Source: an uncultured Flavobacteriaceae bacterium
GTDB lineage: Bacteria > Bacteroidota > Bacteroidia > Flavobacteriales > Flavobacteriaceae
Assembly (NCBI GenBank): GCA_947494695.1
Contig: CANLWB010000005.1
Span: forward strand, 310,001-374,000
Direction: 5' to 3'
Length of the DNA: 64,000 bases
Position numbers and translations under genes: made by a program
The notes under the pieces: generated by a model
Told to the model about the DNA's origin: nothing
Seen by the model: only the letters and a program-made list of their open reading frames with translations
Databases searched by the model: none
Shown here: piece after piece, positions 18,801 to 28,935 of the stretch
Layout: the number at the start of each line of letters is the position of its first letter
Numbering within the stretch: position 1 is the first letter of the stretch

Positions 18801-19778
18801 TTAGACCTTTTTTATAAGTCTATATAAACCATAAAAGTTTTTATAAACAAAATGATATAAAGAAGGATTCAATTTTATTAACTTAAAATCTGTCGCTACC
18901 TTAAGGTTTTTCAATTGTTTTTTCTTAATGTTTTTCAATAAACTAAATAGGTTAGGGGGTAAGGTTATTTTAGCCCTTGCACTCATTTTTACCGTACCAG
19001 CTATAAAATAAATTATAATGGAATTAATTTTATCCCTGTAATCCACTGAAACAGAGCTGTCCTGTCCTAAATTATTGAGCTTATCAAGTATAAAGAAGCG
19101 ATCTTTTATATTCCTTTCAGAAATATTATTAATAATGCTTCCTTCTCGCATCAGGTAGTGATAGTAAATATTTGGAACCAAAACACAAGTATTAGCCTTG
19201 GCTAATGCTCTTGGCGTAAATTCTAAATCTTCATATAAAATACCTTCAAGGAACTCTAATTTGTTGTCTGTTAAAAACGTTCTTTTATATATGAATTTCC
19301 ATATATAAAACAAGTTGTTTAAATGGTCTAGAAACAAGTCCTCTCCAGAAACTAAATTTGTTGTTTTATTAGGAACAAAGCTAGATGTCGCATTGCCATT
19401 ATAGATAACATCATGACCTAACCACAAAATATCAGGATCATTCTTCTCTATATACCCTATAATGTTTTGTAAACAGTTTACTTCAATCCAATCATCAGAA
19501 TCTACAAACCAAACATAACGTCCTGTAGCATGCCTTAAACCAGTATTTCTTGCTCCACTTAATCCTCTGTTTTCCTGACTTACAATTTTTAAATCAACAT
19601 ATTCCTTCTGTAATTTTTCACAAATGGATAAACTATCATCTTTAGAACCATCATTAACAACAATGATCTCATACTCGGAAATTGGAATGTTCTGATTATA
19701 GCAACTTCTAATACATTTTTCAACATATTGAGAAACATTATAAACAGGAATAACAATAGAAAGTAACATGGGTTTCAT
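18801..19778 (-). CDS. Glycosyltransferase family 2
   Basis: LLSIVIPVYNVSQYVEKCIRSCYNQN..EIIVVNDGSKDDSL; GRYVWFVDSDDW. Confidence 0.95.
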   Translation of the reverse strand: MKPMLLSIVIPVYNVSQYVEKCIRSCYNQNIPISEYEIIVVNDGSKDDSLSICEKLQKEYVDLKIVSQENRGLSGARNTGLRHATGRYVWFVDSDDWIEVNCLQNIIGYIEKNDPDILWLGHDVIYNGNATSSFVPNKTTNLVSGEDLFLDHLNNLFYIWKFIYKRTFLTDNKLEFLEGILYEDLEFTPRALAKANTCVLVPNIYYHYLMREGSIINNISERNIKDRFFILDKLNNLGQDSSVSVDYRDKINSIIIYFIAGTVKMSARAKITLPPNLFSLLKNIKKKQLKNLKVATDFKLIKLNPSLYHFVYKNFYGLYRLIKKV

Positions 19779-19779
19779 T

Positions 19780-20844
19780 TTATATTTTTACCGGTAATAC
19801 CTCATTTAACTTGGCATATCGTGGGGTTAAGTCCGCTTTCTCTATAACAAGTGATGTGCTTTTTAGAGCGTCTATACTGGCTAATATCTCTTTTTCTGAA
19901 AAATTTTCTATAAGATGAATATGTTTTACAGGCTTTATCCAATTAAAAGAAGACACTATTTTATGATTATTATTGAGAAATACAATTGCCGGAGTACTGG
20001 TTATATAGCAAAAAATCATCCCATGAAGTCGATCTGTAACAACCAATTCTGCACCTTTAAAATCATCCCATATATTATGTAAAGATTTCACTCTTGAAAA
20101 TAAGGATAAGTTTTCACCACCTATGTGGGTGTCTCTTTTATTGACGGTTTCGAAATTATTTTTAATAACGTCATTGAGATAATTGTTTTGCTCCTCGTTT
20201 AGCTTTTTCTCCTTATCATCTCTTAAGCAAATAATAGCTCCTTTTCTTTCTTTTTTGGGTGAACTTTTGTCTAATGACAATACAATATCTGGAACCATTA
20301 TGATTTTATTAAGACTAAAATGATCTTTAAAAAAATCGTACGTTTTTTGTTCTCGAGCCAACAACGTTAGATTCTTATGGCTTGAATAAACTTTAATAGC
20401 TTTTTGGAGCGCCTTTGAATCATGAAAATCTACCGTTTGCGGGAATGCTATTATACTGTTATTTTTAAAATTCTGTATAACGAATTGCCTATAGCTTTCG
20501 ATTATAGGATACAAATCACCCATATTACCTCCTCCAACGGTGGTAATAACATCATTTTTTTTCAATATTTTTTTCACAAAAACAATACCTTCTAGGGTTT
20601 TACTAATTGGGATTTCAGTAATTAAAAATCCAGGATAATGCTTTTGAATAAATTTGTGTTGAGCATAAGTAATGGCGACATCTCCAAGATTACCATAATC
20701 GGCCGCTAAAAAAATGAAAACGCGCTTTTCAGATGCCGTATTCATACTAAAACCTAATTTGTTAATAGATTTTAGACGCAATAGAAGCATAATTACTTTT
20801 GCTTTTATTTCAAACGGAATATATGTTTTTATGGTTTTAATCAT
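19780..20844 (-). CDS. Polysaccharide pyruvyl transferase family protein
   Basis: AADYGNLGDVAITYAQHKFI; TTVGGGNMGDLYP; LVVTDRLHGMIFCYITSTPAIVF. Confidence 0.9.
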   Translation of the reverse strand: MIKTIKTYIPFEIKAKVIMLLLRLKSINKLGFSMNTASEKRVFIFLAADYGNLGDVAITYAQHKFIQKHYPGFLITEIPISKTLEGIVFVKKILKKNDVITTVGGGNMGDLYPIIESYRQFVIQNFKNNSIIAFPQTVDFHDSKALQKAIKVYSSHKNLTLLAREQKTYDFFKDHFSLNKIIMVPDIVLSLDKSSPKKERKGAIICLRDDKEKKLNEEQNNYLNDVIKNNFETVNKRDTHIGGENLSLFSRVKSLHNIWDDFKGAELVVTDRLHGMIFCYITSTPAIVFLNNNHKIVSSFNWIKPVKHIHLIENFSEKEILASIDALKSTSLVIEKADLTPRYAKLNEVLPVKI

Positions 20845-20936
20845 TTTAGAGTGGTATTTTAATTATTCTTTTTATTCCTTAATCAGGTTATATTGATATA
20901 GAATATTGATTTTTAAATTTTTTTAAATATTACGCA

Positions 20937-22454
20937 TTAAACCTTGATAAATGACAAAACTTTATTCACCACAGAGCGAAAAAGGTTCTTTTCATAATCT
21001 GTCATAACAACGAGCACGGCAAAAAGATATAGTATTGAATAAACCAGGGCATTACTTAAAAAAACATATATATTTCTTATTGGGAGAAAATTATTAACAA
21101 ATAAACTAAAACCTGTTACCACAAGAGTGCAAATAAATAAAGGTGTGATCTCTTTATAATAACGAGTCATATCTAGATTCGCTTTTTTTCTATAGTAAGG
21201 AATCATTAAAACTCTTTCCAATAAAAGGAAAAAAACGACCACATATATCAATTCAATTACACCAAATTCCTTTACAACAAAAACACTAATTATAGTCCCT
21301 AAAACGGTAAGGCTTAAAAGTAATTTACCTCGATACGCCATTAAATTTTTTGCTTCAAGAATATTATTGGCAAAGCCTTGAGAAAGAATAGGAGTGAGGC
21401 CGAGCATAATAACCAAAGCATAATAGTAGGCCATATTATATTCGGTTCCTACCCAGAAAAAAACAAAATCTTTACCAACAAGAATAAACGCTCCTAGTAT
21501 ATATAAGAGCACAATAAGTATAATTCTAGATATTTTTATAAAGGTGTCTGTTAGCTCTTCTTTAGGAATCTCTTTAACTGTTAATTGAATGGCTTTTGGT
21601 AAAAATACCGATGCAATGGCATTGGAAAACGAACCATAGTAATTTCCTAAAGTTATACCAACAGCATAAACAGCTACTACAGATGTTGAATAATAAAGTC
21701 CAATTATAAATTGTCCAAATTGCCATCTTAGTTGATGTACTATTGCAAAGGTGAAAATCCATAATGAAAACTTTAAAATATCACTGAACAGCTTTTTATT
21801 AAATTCATGAATTTTAACTTTAACTTTTAGAATCCTAAAAACAATAAAAGCATTAATGCCAATAATGGCAAGATTAAGTATGGTATCTAAAATCACTAAT
21901 CCAACTGCGCCACCACCATAAATAAGGATGGCTACAACCAAGCCACTTCTAACCAAATAACGAATAATATTTATTGTTTTTGGTTTGATAAACTCTTCGT
22001 AACCATAACAAATTCCTGTAAATGCTCCACCGGGTAATGAGATCGCCAGATTAAAAGTAAGTACGCTCATCATTATTTTCGCCTTATCGATTTGATCTGG
22101 GGTCAATGTTTCAGAGTATAAGTCGTCTAAATTCAGATATATAATAGTCCCAACAATACAAACCAAAAGCGATATAAAAAAGTACATAATAAAACTATGA
22201 GCCAGAAAGTTTTCTTCCCCAATGTTGTCTTTTTTGGCTTTATATTTAGCCACATACCTAATAACCGTATTGTTAAGTCCGAAGTCTAAAATACTAATAT
22301 AACCAACAAGAGCACCTATCATTGTATATAGGCCATATTCTGCACTTCCAAGAGATCTTATAATAAATGGGGTAAGAAATAACCCAACCACATTAGTTAA
22401 AAAAATACTAACGTAGGATAAAGCAGCACCTCCCTTAAGTTGATTGGTTTTCAT
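20937..22454 (-). CDS. Wzx-type oligosaccharide flippase
   Basis: Polytopic MATE-like; FLTNVVGLFLTPFIIRSLGSAEYGLYTMIGALVGYISILDFGLNNTVIRYVAKY. Confidence 0.9.
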   Translation of the reverse strand: MKTNQLKGGAALSYVSIFLTNVVGLFLTPFIIRSLGSAEYGLYTMIGALVGYISILDFGLNNTVIRYVAKYKAKKDNIGEENFLAHSFIMYFFISLLVCIVGTIIYLNLDDLYSETLTPDQIDKAKIMMSVLTFNLAISLPGGAFTGICYGYEEFIKPKTINIIRYLVRSGLVVAILIYGGGAVGLVILDTILNLAIIGINAFIVFRILKVKVKIHEFNKKLFSDILKFSLWIFTFAIVHQLRWQFGQFIIGLYYSTSVVAVYAVGITLGNYYGSFSNAIASVFLPKAIQLTVKEIPKEELTDTFIKISRIILIVLLYILGAFILVGKDFVFFWVGTEYNMAYYYALVIMLGLTPILSQGFANNILEAKNLMAYRGKLLLSLTVLGTIISVFVVKEFGVIELIYVVVFFLLLERVLMIPYYRKKANLDMTRYYKEITPLFICTLVVTGFSLFVNNFLPIRNIYVFLSNALVYSILYLFAVLVVMTDYEKNLFRSVVNKVLSFIKV

Positions 22455-23734
22455 TAAAGACGATTACAATTTTCGTTTTGAACCACACCTTTAACATCAT
22501 ACAATACCCCGTTTTTATTTAATAATTTTGTAAGGTCTAAATCCAGAAATTCTTTGTGCGCTACTGTTAATACAATGGCATCAAACAATTCATTGGGTAA
22601 TTGTTGGTGTGTTTTTATACCATATTCATGTTCAACCTCATTGGAGTTTGCCCATGGGTCAAATATGAGAACATTAGAGCCATAACTTTTTAGTTCATTA
22701 ACCACATCTACTGCCTTTGTATTTCTAACATCTGGGCAATTCTCTTTAAAAGTGATTCCCAATATTAATATTTTGGCTTCTTTAATTCGAATATCGTTTT
22801 GCACCATGAGTTTTATAACTTCCGAAGCTACATATTGTCCCATTCCGTCATTTACACGACGTCCTGCTAATATAATTTCGGGATGATATCCAACTTCCTG
22901 GGCTTTTTGGGCTAAGTAATAAGGATCTACGCCAATACAATGCCCTCCAACAAGTCCTGGTTTAAATGGTAGAAAATTCCACTTTGTACCAGCTGCTTCA
23001 AGCACAGAATGCGTGTCAATGTCCATGAGATTAAAAATCTTCGCCAGTTCGTTTACAAAAGCAATGTTAATATCACGTTGTGAATTTTCTATAACCTTAG
23101 CGGCTTCTGCAACCTTAATCGTTGGAGCTAGGTGAGTCCCTGCTGTTATAACACTGGAATATAAGTCATCTATTCGCTTCCCTATTTCTGGAGTGGAACC
23201 AGCCGTAACTTTCAAAATCTTATCTACTGTGTGAAGCTTGTCTCCAGGATTAATTCTTTCAGGAGAGTAGCCCGCATAAAAATCTTCGTTAAATGTCAAT
23301 CCACTTACGCTTTCCAATACAGGAATACATTCATCTTCTGTAGCTCCTGGAAATACCGTAGATTCATAAATAACAATGTCTCCCTTTTTTAAAACTTTAC
23401 CAACGGTCTCACTCGATTTATATAAAGGAGTTAAATCTGGACGGTTATTTTTATCGATAGGAGTAGGGACTGTAATAACATAATAATTACAATCCTTTAT
23501 ATCTTCTATATTTGATGAACAAAATAAACCAATATCTCCGTTAGAACTCTTTTTAAGAGCAGACTTTAGTGTTTTAGAATCTACTTCTAAAGTTGAATCA
23601 TTTCCTTGTGACAATTCATTGACTCTTTTTTGATTAATATCGAAACCAACAACGGAAAATTTTGTTGCGAAAAGTCTTGCTAATGGTAGGCCAACATATC
23701 CTAACCCTATTATAGCTATTTTGTTTGTATCCAT
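22454..23734 (-). CDS. UDP-N-acetylhexosamine 6-dehydrogenase (WbpA/TviB-like nucleotide sugar dehydrogenase)
   Basis: [61 protein letters not shown]. Confidence 0.9.
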   Translation of the reverse strand: MDTNKIAIIGLGYVGLPLARLFATKFSVVGFDINQKRVNELSQGNDSTLEVDSKTLKSALKKSSNGDIGLFCSSNIEDIKDCNYYVITVPTPIDKNNRPDLTPLYKSSETVGKVLKKGDIVIYESTVFPGATEDECIPVLESVSGLTFNEDFYAGYSPERINPGDKLHTVDKILKVTAGSTPEIGKRIDDLYSSVITAGTHLAPTIKVAEAAKVIENSQRDINIAFVNELAKIFNLMDIDTHSVLEAAGTKWNFLPFKPGLVGGHCIGVDPYYLAQKAQEVGYHPEIILAGRRVNDGMGQYVASEVIKLMVQNDIRIKEAKILILGITFKENCPDVRNTKAVDVVNELKSYGSNVLIFDPWANSNEVEHEYGIKTHQQLPNELFDAIVLTVAHKEFLDLDLTKLLNKNGVLYDVKGVVQNENCNRL

Positions 23735-23740
23735 AATTAT

Positions 23741-25120
23741 TTATTGACCAATCGAATAGTATTCAAATCCGATTTTGTTCATTTTAGATTTATCTAATAA
23801 ATTTCTACCATCGAAAATAAAAGCCGGTTTTTTCATTTGAGCATAAATTTTTTCCCAATCATAGGTTTTAAACTCATCCCATTCAGTTAAAATAGCAACG
23901 GCATGGGTGTCTTTTAAAGCGTCATAAGCTGAGTCATTATATGAAACATTTTCCTGGTTTTCGATTGCCGGTCTTGTGTTCAAATTGTTTAAATCTGTTT
24001 GTATTTTAGCTTCCGAAACCTTTGGATCGTAAACAGAAATATTTGCTTGTTCATTTAACAATTGATCTGTTACATAAATAGCCGCCGATTCCCTGGTATC
24101 GTTGGTGTCTTTTTTAAAAGCCCAACCAAGTATACCAATTTTTTTTCCTGAAACAGTATTGTAAAGTGTTCTTACTATTTGGTCTGAAAAACGCCTTTTT
24201 TGATAATCATTCATTATAATCACCTGTTCCCAATAATTGGCAACTTCATTTAGATTATAACTTCTGGCAATATACACTAAATTTAAAATGTCCTTTTGGA
24301 AGCAGGAACCACCAAAGCCAACAGAGGCCTTTAAAAATTTAGGACCAATTCTTGAATCCATACCGATAGCTTTTGCTACTTCATTAACATTTGCCTCTGT
24401 ATGTTCGCATAATTCGGAGATCGCATTGATGGATGAAACTCTTTGAGCCAAAAAGGCATTTGCTGTCAATTTAGATAATTCTGAAGACCAAACATTTGTT
24501 TTTAAGATTTTATCTTCTGCTACCCAGCTAGAATAGACATGAGCCAAACAGTCAATTGCCTTTTCCGAATCACCACCAATAAGAACGCGGTCTGGATTTA
24601 ACAAATCATCAATAGCGGTACCTTCAGCTAAAAATTCAGGATTAGATAAAATCTCAAAATTAATGTCATTTCCGGTATTGTGTAAAATACTTTTTATTGC
24701 TTGTGCTGTTCTAACTGGTAACGTAGATTTTTCAACAACAATTTTATCGGTTGTTGCTATTTCCGCAATATTTCTTGCGCATAGTTCTACGTACTTTAAA
24801 TCTGCGGCCATTCCTTTACCTTTACCATATGTTTTGGTTGGCGTATTTACAGAAATAAAGATCATTTCCGATTCAGTAATGGCGGCATTCACATCTGTGG
24901 AAAAGAAAAGGTTTTTACCCCTTGTTTTTTCAACTATTTCAGCCAGTCCTGGTTCGTAAATCGGTAACTTCGATAAATCAGTATCGTTCCATGCAGCTAT
25001 ACGAGCTTCATTAATGTCAACAATGGTAACTTTTATATCAGGGTTTTTCAAGGCTATTACAGCCATTGTAGGGCCTCCAACATAACCAGCACCTATGCAA
25101 CATATATTTTTAATTTTCAT
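23741..25120 (-). CDS. UDP-glucose 6-dehydrogenase (animal-UGDH-like)
   Basis: [76 protein letters not shown]. Confidence 0.95.
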   Translation of the reverse strand: MKIKNICCIGAGYVGGPTMAVIALKNPDIKVTIVDINEARIAAWNDTDLSKLPIYEPGLAEIVEKTRGKNLFFSTDVNAAITESEMIFISVNTPTKTYGKGKGMAADLKYVELCARNIAEIATTDKIVVEKSTLPVRTAQAIKSILHNTGNDINFEILSNPEFLAEGTAIDDLLNPDRVLIGGDSEKAIDCLAHVYSSWVAEDKILKTNVWSSELSKLTANAFLAQRVSSINAISELCEHTEANVNEVAKAIGMDSRIGPKFLKASVGFGGSCFQKDILNLVYIARSYNLNEVANYWEQVIIMNDYQKRRFSDQIVRTLYNTVSGKKIGILGWAFKKDTNDTRESAAIYVTDQLLNEQANISVYDPKVSEAKIQTDLNNLNTRPAIENQENVSYNDSAYDALKDTHAVAILTEWDEFKTYDWEKIYAQMKKPAFIFDGRNLLDKSKMNKIGFEYYSIGQ

Positions 25121-26108
25121 TTTGTAAATTTTTATAATACCAGATCACTGCTTCCTTTAATCCTGTATTAATATCATATTCCGGTTGATAATTCAATAAT
25201 TCTTTTGCTTTATTAATAGAGGCCAACGAATGAGGGACATCACCAGCTCTATTATCACGATGCTTAATTTCAATATTTTTAATCGAAGCATCGTATTCAG
25301 ATAGGTATTTTTTTAATAATGATATCAACTCTAACAACGTTGTTCGTTCTCCATATGCAACATTATAGACGGTATTCAAGGCTGCTTGGTTATCTACAGT
25401 CAATGCTCTAATATTCATCTGTATAACATTATCGATATATGTGAAATCTCTTGAATAACTTCCATCTCCATTAATAACCGGAGACTCATGCTTAATAAGT
25501 AATTGAACAAATTTAGGAATTACTGCAGCATAAGCACCATCAGGGTCTTGTCGTCTTCCAAAAACATTAAAATATCGAAGACCTACAGTATTTAATCCAT
25601 AAGTTTTATTGAAAATATCTGCGTAAAGTTCGTTAACATATTTAGTAATAGCGTATGGCGACAGAGGTTTACCAATGGTTTCTTCAACTTTTGGTAAAGC
25701 CTCATGATCTCCGTATGTAGAAGAACTTGCAGCATAGACAAACCTTTTTACATTAGCGTCTCTGGCCGCAACTAGCATATTTAAAAAACCAGAAACGTTT
25801 ACATCATTAGAAGTAATTGGATCGTTAATAGATCTTGGTACGGAACCTAATGCGGCTTGATGTAATACAAAATCAACATTTTCACAGGCTTTTTGACAAA
25901 CTTCCAAACTCCTAATATCCCCTTCTATCAATTTAAAGTTGTTATCTTTTATAAATGGGGTGATGTTTTCTCGTTTTCCTGTAGAAAAATTATCCAAGCA
26001 TATTGTTTTAATATTGTTGGATAAAAGCATTTCACATAAATTTGATCCAATAAAACCAGCTCCTCCTGTTACAAGAACTGTCTTATCTAATAGTAGTTGT
26101 ATATCCAT
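25110..26108 (-). CDS. UDP-GlcNAc(A) C4-epimerase-like SDR (WbpP/TviC type)
   Basis: [64 protein letters not shown]. Confidence 0.9.
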   Translation of the reverse strand: MDIQLLLDKTVLVTGGAGFIGSNLCEMLLSNNIKTICLDNFSTGKRENITPFIKDNNFKLIEGDIRSLEVCQKACENVDFVLHQAALGSVPRSINDPITSNDVNVSGFLNMLVAARDANVKRFVYAASSSTYGDHEALPKVEETIGKPLSPYAITKYVNELYADIFNKTYGLNTVGLRYFNVFGRRQDPDGAYAAVIPKFVQLLIKHESPVINGDGSYSRDFTYIDNVIQMNIRALTVDNQAALNTVYNVAYGERTTLLELISLLKKYLSEYDASIKNIEIKHRDNRAGDVPHSLASINKAKELLNYQPEYDINTGLKEAVIWYYKNLQNEN

Positions 26109-26250
26109 TAAATCTGGTTTTTTTTTTTAACCGCACCAAATATGTGAAAAATAATTCAGACACTAGAGATTATTATGTTAACTAAATGTTTTTGACGACA
26201 AACTTCACAAGTGTTTTATAAAGTGTAAATAATACCGATAAGATGCATTA

Positions 26251-27273
26251 TTACTTGTAATATTCTACAAACCAATCTATGAAGGATTTAACTCCTTTTT
26301 GTATGCTGGTATTAGGTCTATAGTTATAATCCTTTATTAAGGCATCTACATTCGCCCATGTACGTTCTACATCACCAGGTTGAATAGGTAACATATCTTT
26401 TTTAGATTCCTTTTTTAAGTTTAATTCTATTTCTTTTATGAAATCAAGAAGCTTTACCGAATTATTATTTCCAATATTATATAATTTGTAGAAATCATTT
26501 TTTTGAATCCGTTCTTCGGTAGGTTTATCAATAATGAGGGTAACGCCTTCTACAATATCATCTATGTATGTGAAGTCACGTTCCATTTTCCCATAATTAA
26601 AAACTTTAATAGGTTTATCCTTAATAATGGCATCGGTAAATAAGAACATCGCCATATCTGGTCTTCCCCAAGGGCCATAGACTGTAAAAAACCGCAATCC
26701 TGTTGTTGGGATTTTAAACAAATGACTGTAAGTATGTGCCATTAACTCATTACTTTTTTTAGTGGCCGCATATAGACTAATGGGGTGATCTACATTATCT
26801 TGAGTAGAAAAAGGGATTTTCTTATTTAAACCATAAACACTAGAGCTACTTGCATAGACTAAATGCTTTATATGATATTGTCTACAGCACTCCAGAATAT
26901 TTAAAAAACCAACTAAATTCGAATCCACGTAAGATTCGGGGTTCTCCAAACTATACCTAACACCTGCCTGCGCCGCTAGATTGCATACTACGTCAAATTT
27001 TTCACGCTCAAATAACTTAGGCAGCATATCCCTATTCTCGATATTCATTCTAACAAATGAAAAATCTGAACGGCTTTTGCTTGAACAACTCGTATTAAAA
27101 ACCTGTGCTTCATTTTTATCTATACCCAATTGTTCTAACCTGGAAAGTTTTAAATTGATGTCGTAGTAGTCATTTATATTATCAAGACCACAAACCTTAT
27201 GTCCTTTATCTAATAAAGTTCTCGACACATGGTAACCTATAAAACCGGCAGCCCCGGTAACTAATATTTTCAT
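26251..27273 (-). CDS. UDP-glucuronate epimerase-like SDR
   Basis: ILVTGAAGFIGYHVSRTLLDKGHKVCGLDNINDYYDINLKLSRL; AAQAGVRYSLENPESYVDSNLVGFLNILE; RPDMAMFLFTDAI. Confidence 0.9.
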   Translation of the reverse strand: MKILVTGAAGFIGYHVSRTLLDKGHKVCGLDNINDYYDINLKLSRLEQLGIDKNEAQVFNTSCSSKSRSDFSFVRMNIENRDMLPKLFEREKFDVVCNLAAQAGVRYSLENPESYVDSNLVGFLNILECCRQYHIKHLVYASSSSVYGLNKKIPFSTQDNVDHPISLYAATKKSNELMAHTYSHLFKIPTTGLRFFTVYGPWGRPDMAMFLFTDAIIKDKPIKVFNYGKMERDFTYIDDIVEGVTLIIDKPTEERIQKNDFYKLYNIGNNNSVKLLDFIKEIELNLKKESKKDMLPIQPGDVERTWANVDALIKDYNYRPNTSIQKGVKSFIDWFVEYYK

Positions 27274-27366
27274 TTAAACGTATTTAAAATTGGTTCAAAG
27301 ATCAAAAAAATGTATTAATAAATCACTATTTCACCAAAGGTTTTATTCGAAGTTGATACGAATAAT

Positions 27367-27396
27367 CAAACATATATGCAAGTTGATTATCGACAA
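27367..27396 (-). promoter_or_regulatory. Candidate flavobacterial promoter, TTG-N19-TATGTTTG
   Basis: Minus strand: TTG (27396-27394), 19-nt spacer, TATGTTTG (27374-27367), about 95 bp upstream of the 26251..27273 start; matches the Bacteroidota TTG/TAnnTTTG architecture. Confidence 0.6.
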
Positions 27397-27678
27397 TATG
27401 CATACTTTTACTTCCAACTAAATATATATATGTATTTAACCGATTTTAATCACGCTTTTAGCGAAATAAATCAATTCTAACAATGTCACGTTAAAACAAT
27501 TACTAAATTTACACCGTAAAACAGAAATTGAATTGATTAATAGCCCATTTAATTTAAGATGTATTAAAATGATGAATTAAGAATATTTCAAAATCTCTCA
27601 TTTCAGAATCTATTAAAAAATGTAGATCGAAATTACGATGTTTTTAATATTGTTTAATACTAAAGCTATAACAAAAAG

Positions 27679-27804
27679 ATGATTAATTTTGTTTTATTCA
27701 TAAAGAGGGAAATCAAAGATATACTTGTGGATGCATTTGATTGCATAGTACTAAAAAGCTATGATGACCTAGTTATGTCTCAAACTGAAATCGTAACAGA
27801 ATAA
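27679..27804 (+). CDS. Possible small ORF (41 aa), stop codon abuts the next start
   Basis: MINFVLFIKREIKDILVDAFDCIVLKSYDDLVMSQTEIVTE*, TAA directly followed by the ATG at 27805. Confidence 0.3.
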   Translation: MINFVLFIKREIKDILVDAFDCIVLKSYDDLVMSQTEIVTE

Positions 27805-28935
27805 ATGCTGACTAAAACTAAAATATATCTATCATCACCTCACATGGGAGGTACGGAACAAAAATTTGTTGACGAGGCATTTGACACGAATTGGATTGCA
27901 CCTTTGGGTCCTCATGTTGATGGATTTGAGAATGATTTACAAAGGTATTTAGGAGAAGATAAACATGTAGCCGCATTAAGTTCTGGCACAGCTGCCATTC
28001 ATTTAGCGCTTCAGTTACTCAATGTTTCTAAAGGAGACGAGGTGTTATGCCAGAGTTTTACTTTTTCTGCTTCTGCAAATCCTATCATATACCAAGGCGC
28101 TACTCCAGTCTTTATTGATAGTGAGCCAGACACATGGAATATGTCTCCAGAATTACTAGAAATCGCTATAAAAGATAGAATAGAAAAACATAAAAAACCT
28201 AAGGCTATTATCGCCGTGCATCTATATGGTATGCCCTATAAAGCCAAGGAAATTAATGAAATCTCCAAAACATACAATATTCCAGTAATTGAAGATAGTG
28301 CAGAAGCATTAGGAAGTTCTTATTTTGGACAACCTTGTGCAACGCTTTCAGATGTTGGAATATTATCATTTAATGGAAATAAAATAATAACGACCTCTGG
28401 AGGAGGCGCTCTCATTGTTAAGAATGCATCTCTAAAAAACAGAGCTGTTTTCTTATCAACACAAGCACGAGATAATGCACCACATTACGAACATTCTAAT
28501 ATAGGATACAATTATAGACTTAGTAATGTTTTGGCTGGTATTGGTAGAGGACAAATGGAGGTGATTGATGACAGAGTTAATGCCAGAAGGAAAAATTTCG
28601 ATTTTTATAAAACAAATTTATCACAATTTAATTCTATAGAATTTTTAGAAGAACCTCAAGGTTTCTTTTCAAATAGATGGATTACTTGTATTAAGACAGA
28701 TTCATTCGAAGCACGTGAGCGAATTAGACTTACGCTTCAGGAAGATGATATTGAATCAAGACCATTATGGAAACCTATGCACGTGCAACCAATATTTAAG
28801 GATTGTTTACGTTTTACAAACGGTATTTCAGAAGACCTTTTTGAAAAAGGTCTATGTTTACCAAGTGGATCAAATTTAAATCAAGAAGATTTGGACAGAA
28901 TTCTAAATAACATTTTAAAAACCCCGAACATATGA
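27805..28935 (+). CDS. DegT/DnrJ/EryC1 aminotransferase (PglE-like)
   Basis: IYLSSPHMGGTEQKFVDEAFDTNWIAPLGPHVDGFE; DSAEALGSSYFGQPCATLSDVGILSFNGNKIITTSGGGAL (PLP Lys). Confidence 0.95.
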   Translation: MLTKTKIYLSSPHMGGTEQKFVDEAFDTNWIAPLGPHVDGFENDLQRYLGEDKHVAALSSGTAAIHLALQLLNVSKGDEVLCQSFTFSASANPIIYQGATPVFIDSEPDTWNMSPELLEIAIKDRIEKHKKPKAIIAVHLYGMPYKAKEINEISKTYNIPVIEDSAEALGSSYFGQPCATLSDVGILSFNGNKIITTSGGGALIVKNASLKNRAVFLSTQARDNAPHYEHSNIGYNYRLSNVLAGIGRGQMEVIDDRVNARRKNFDFYKTNLSQFNSIEFLEEPQGFFSNRWITCIKTDSFEARERIRLTLQEDDIESRPLWKPMHVQPIFKDCLRFTNGISEDLFEKGLCLPSGSNLNQEDLDRILNNILKTPNI

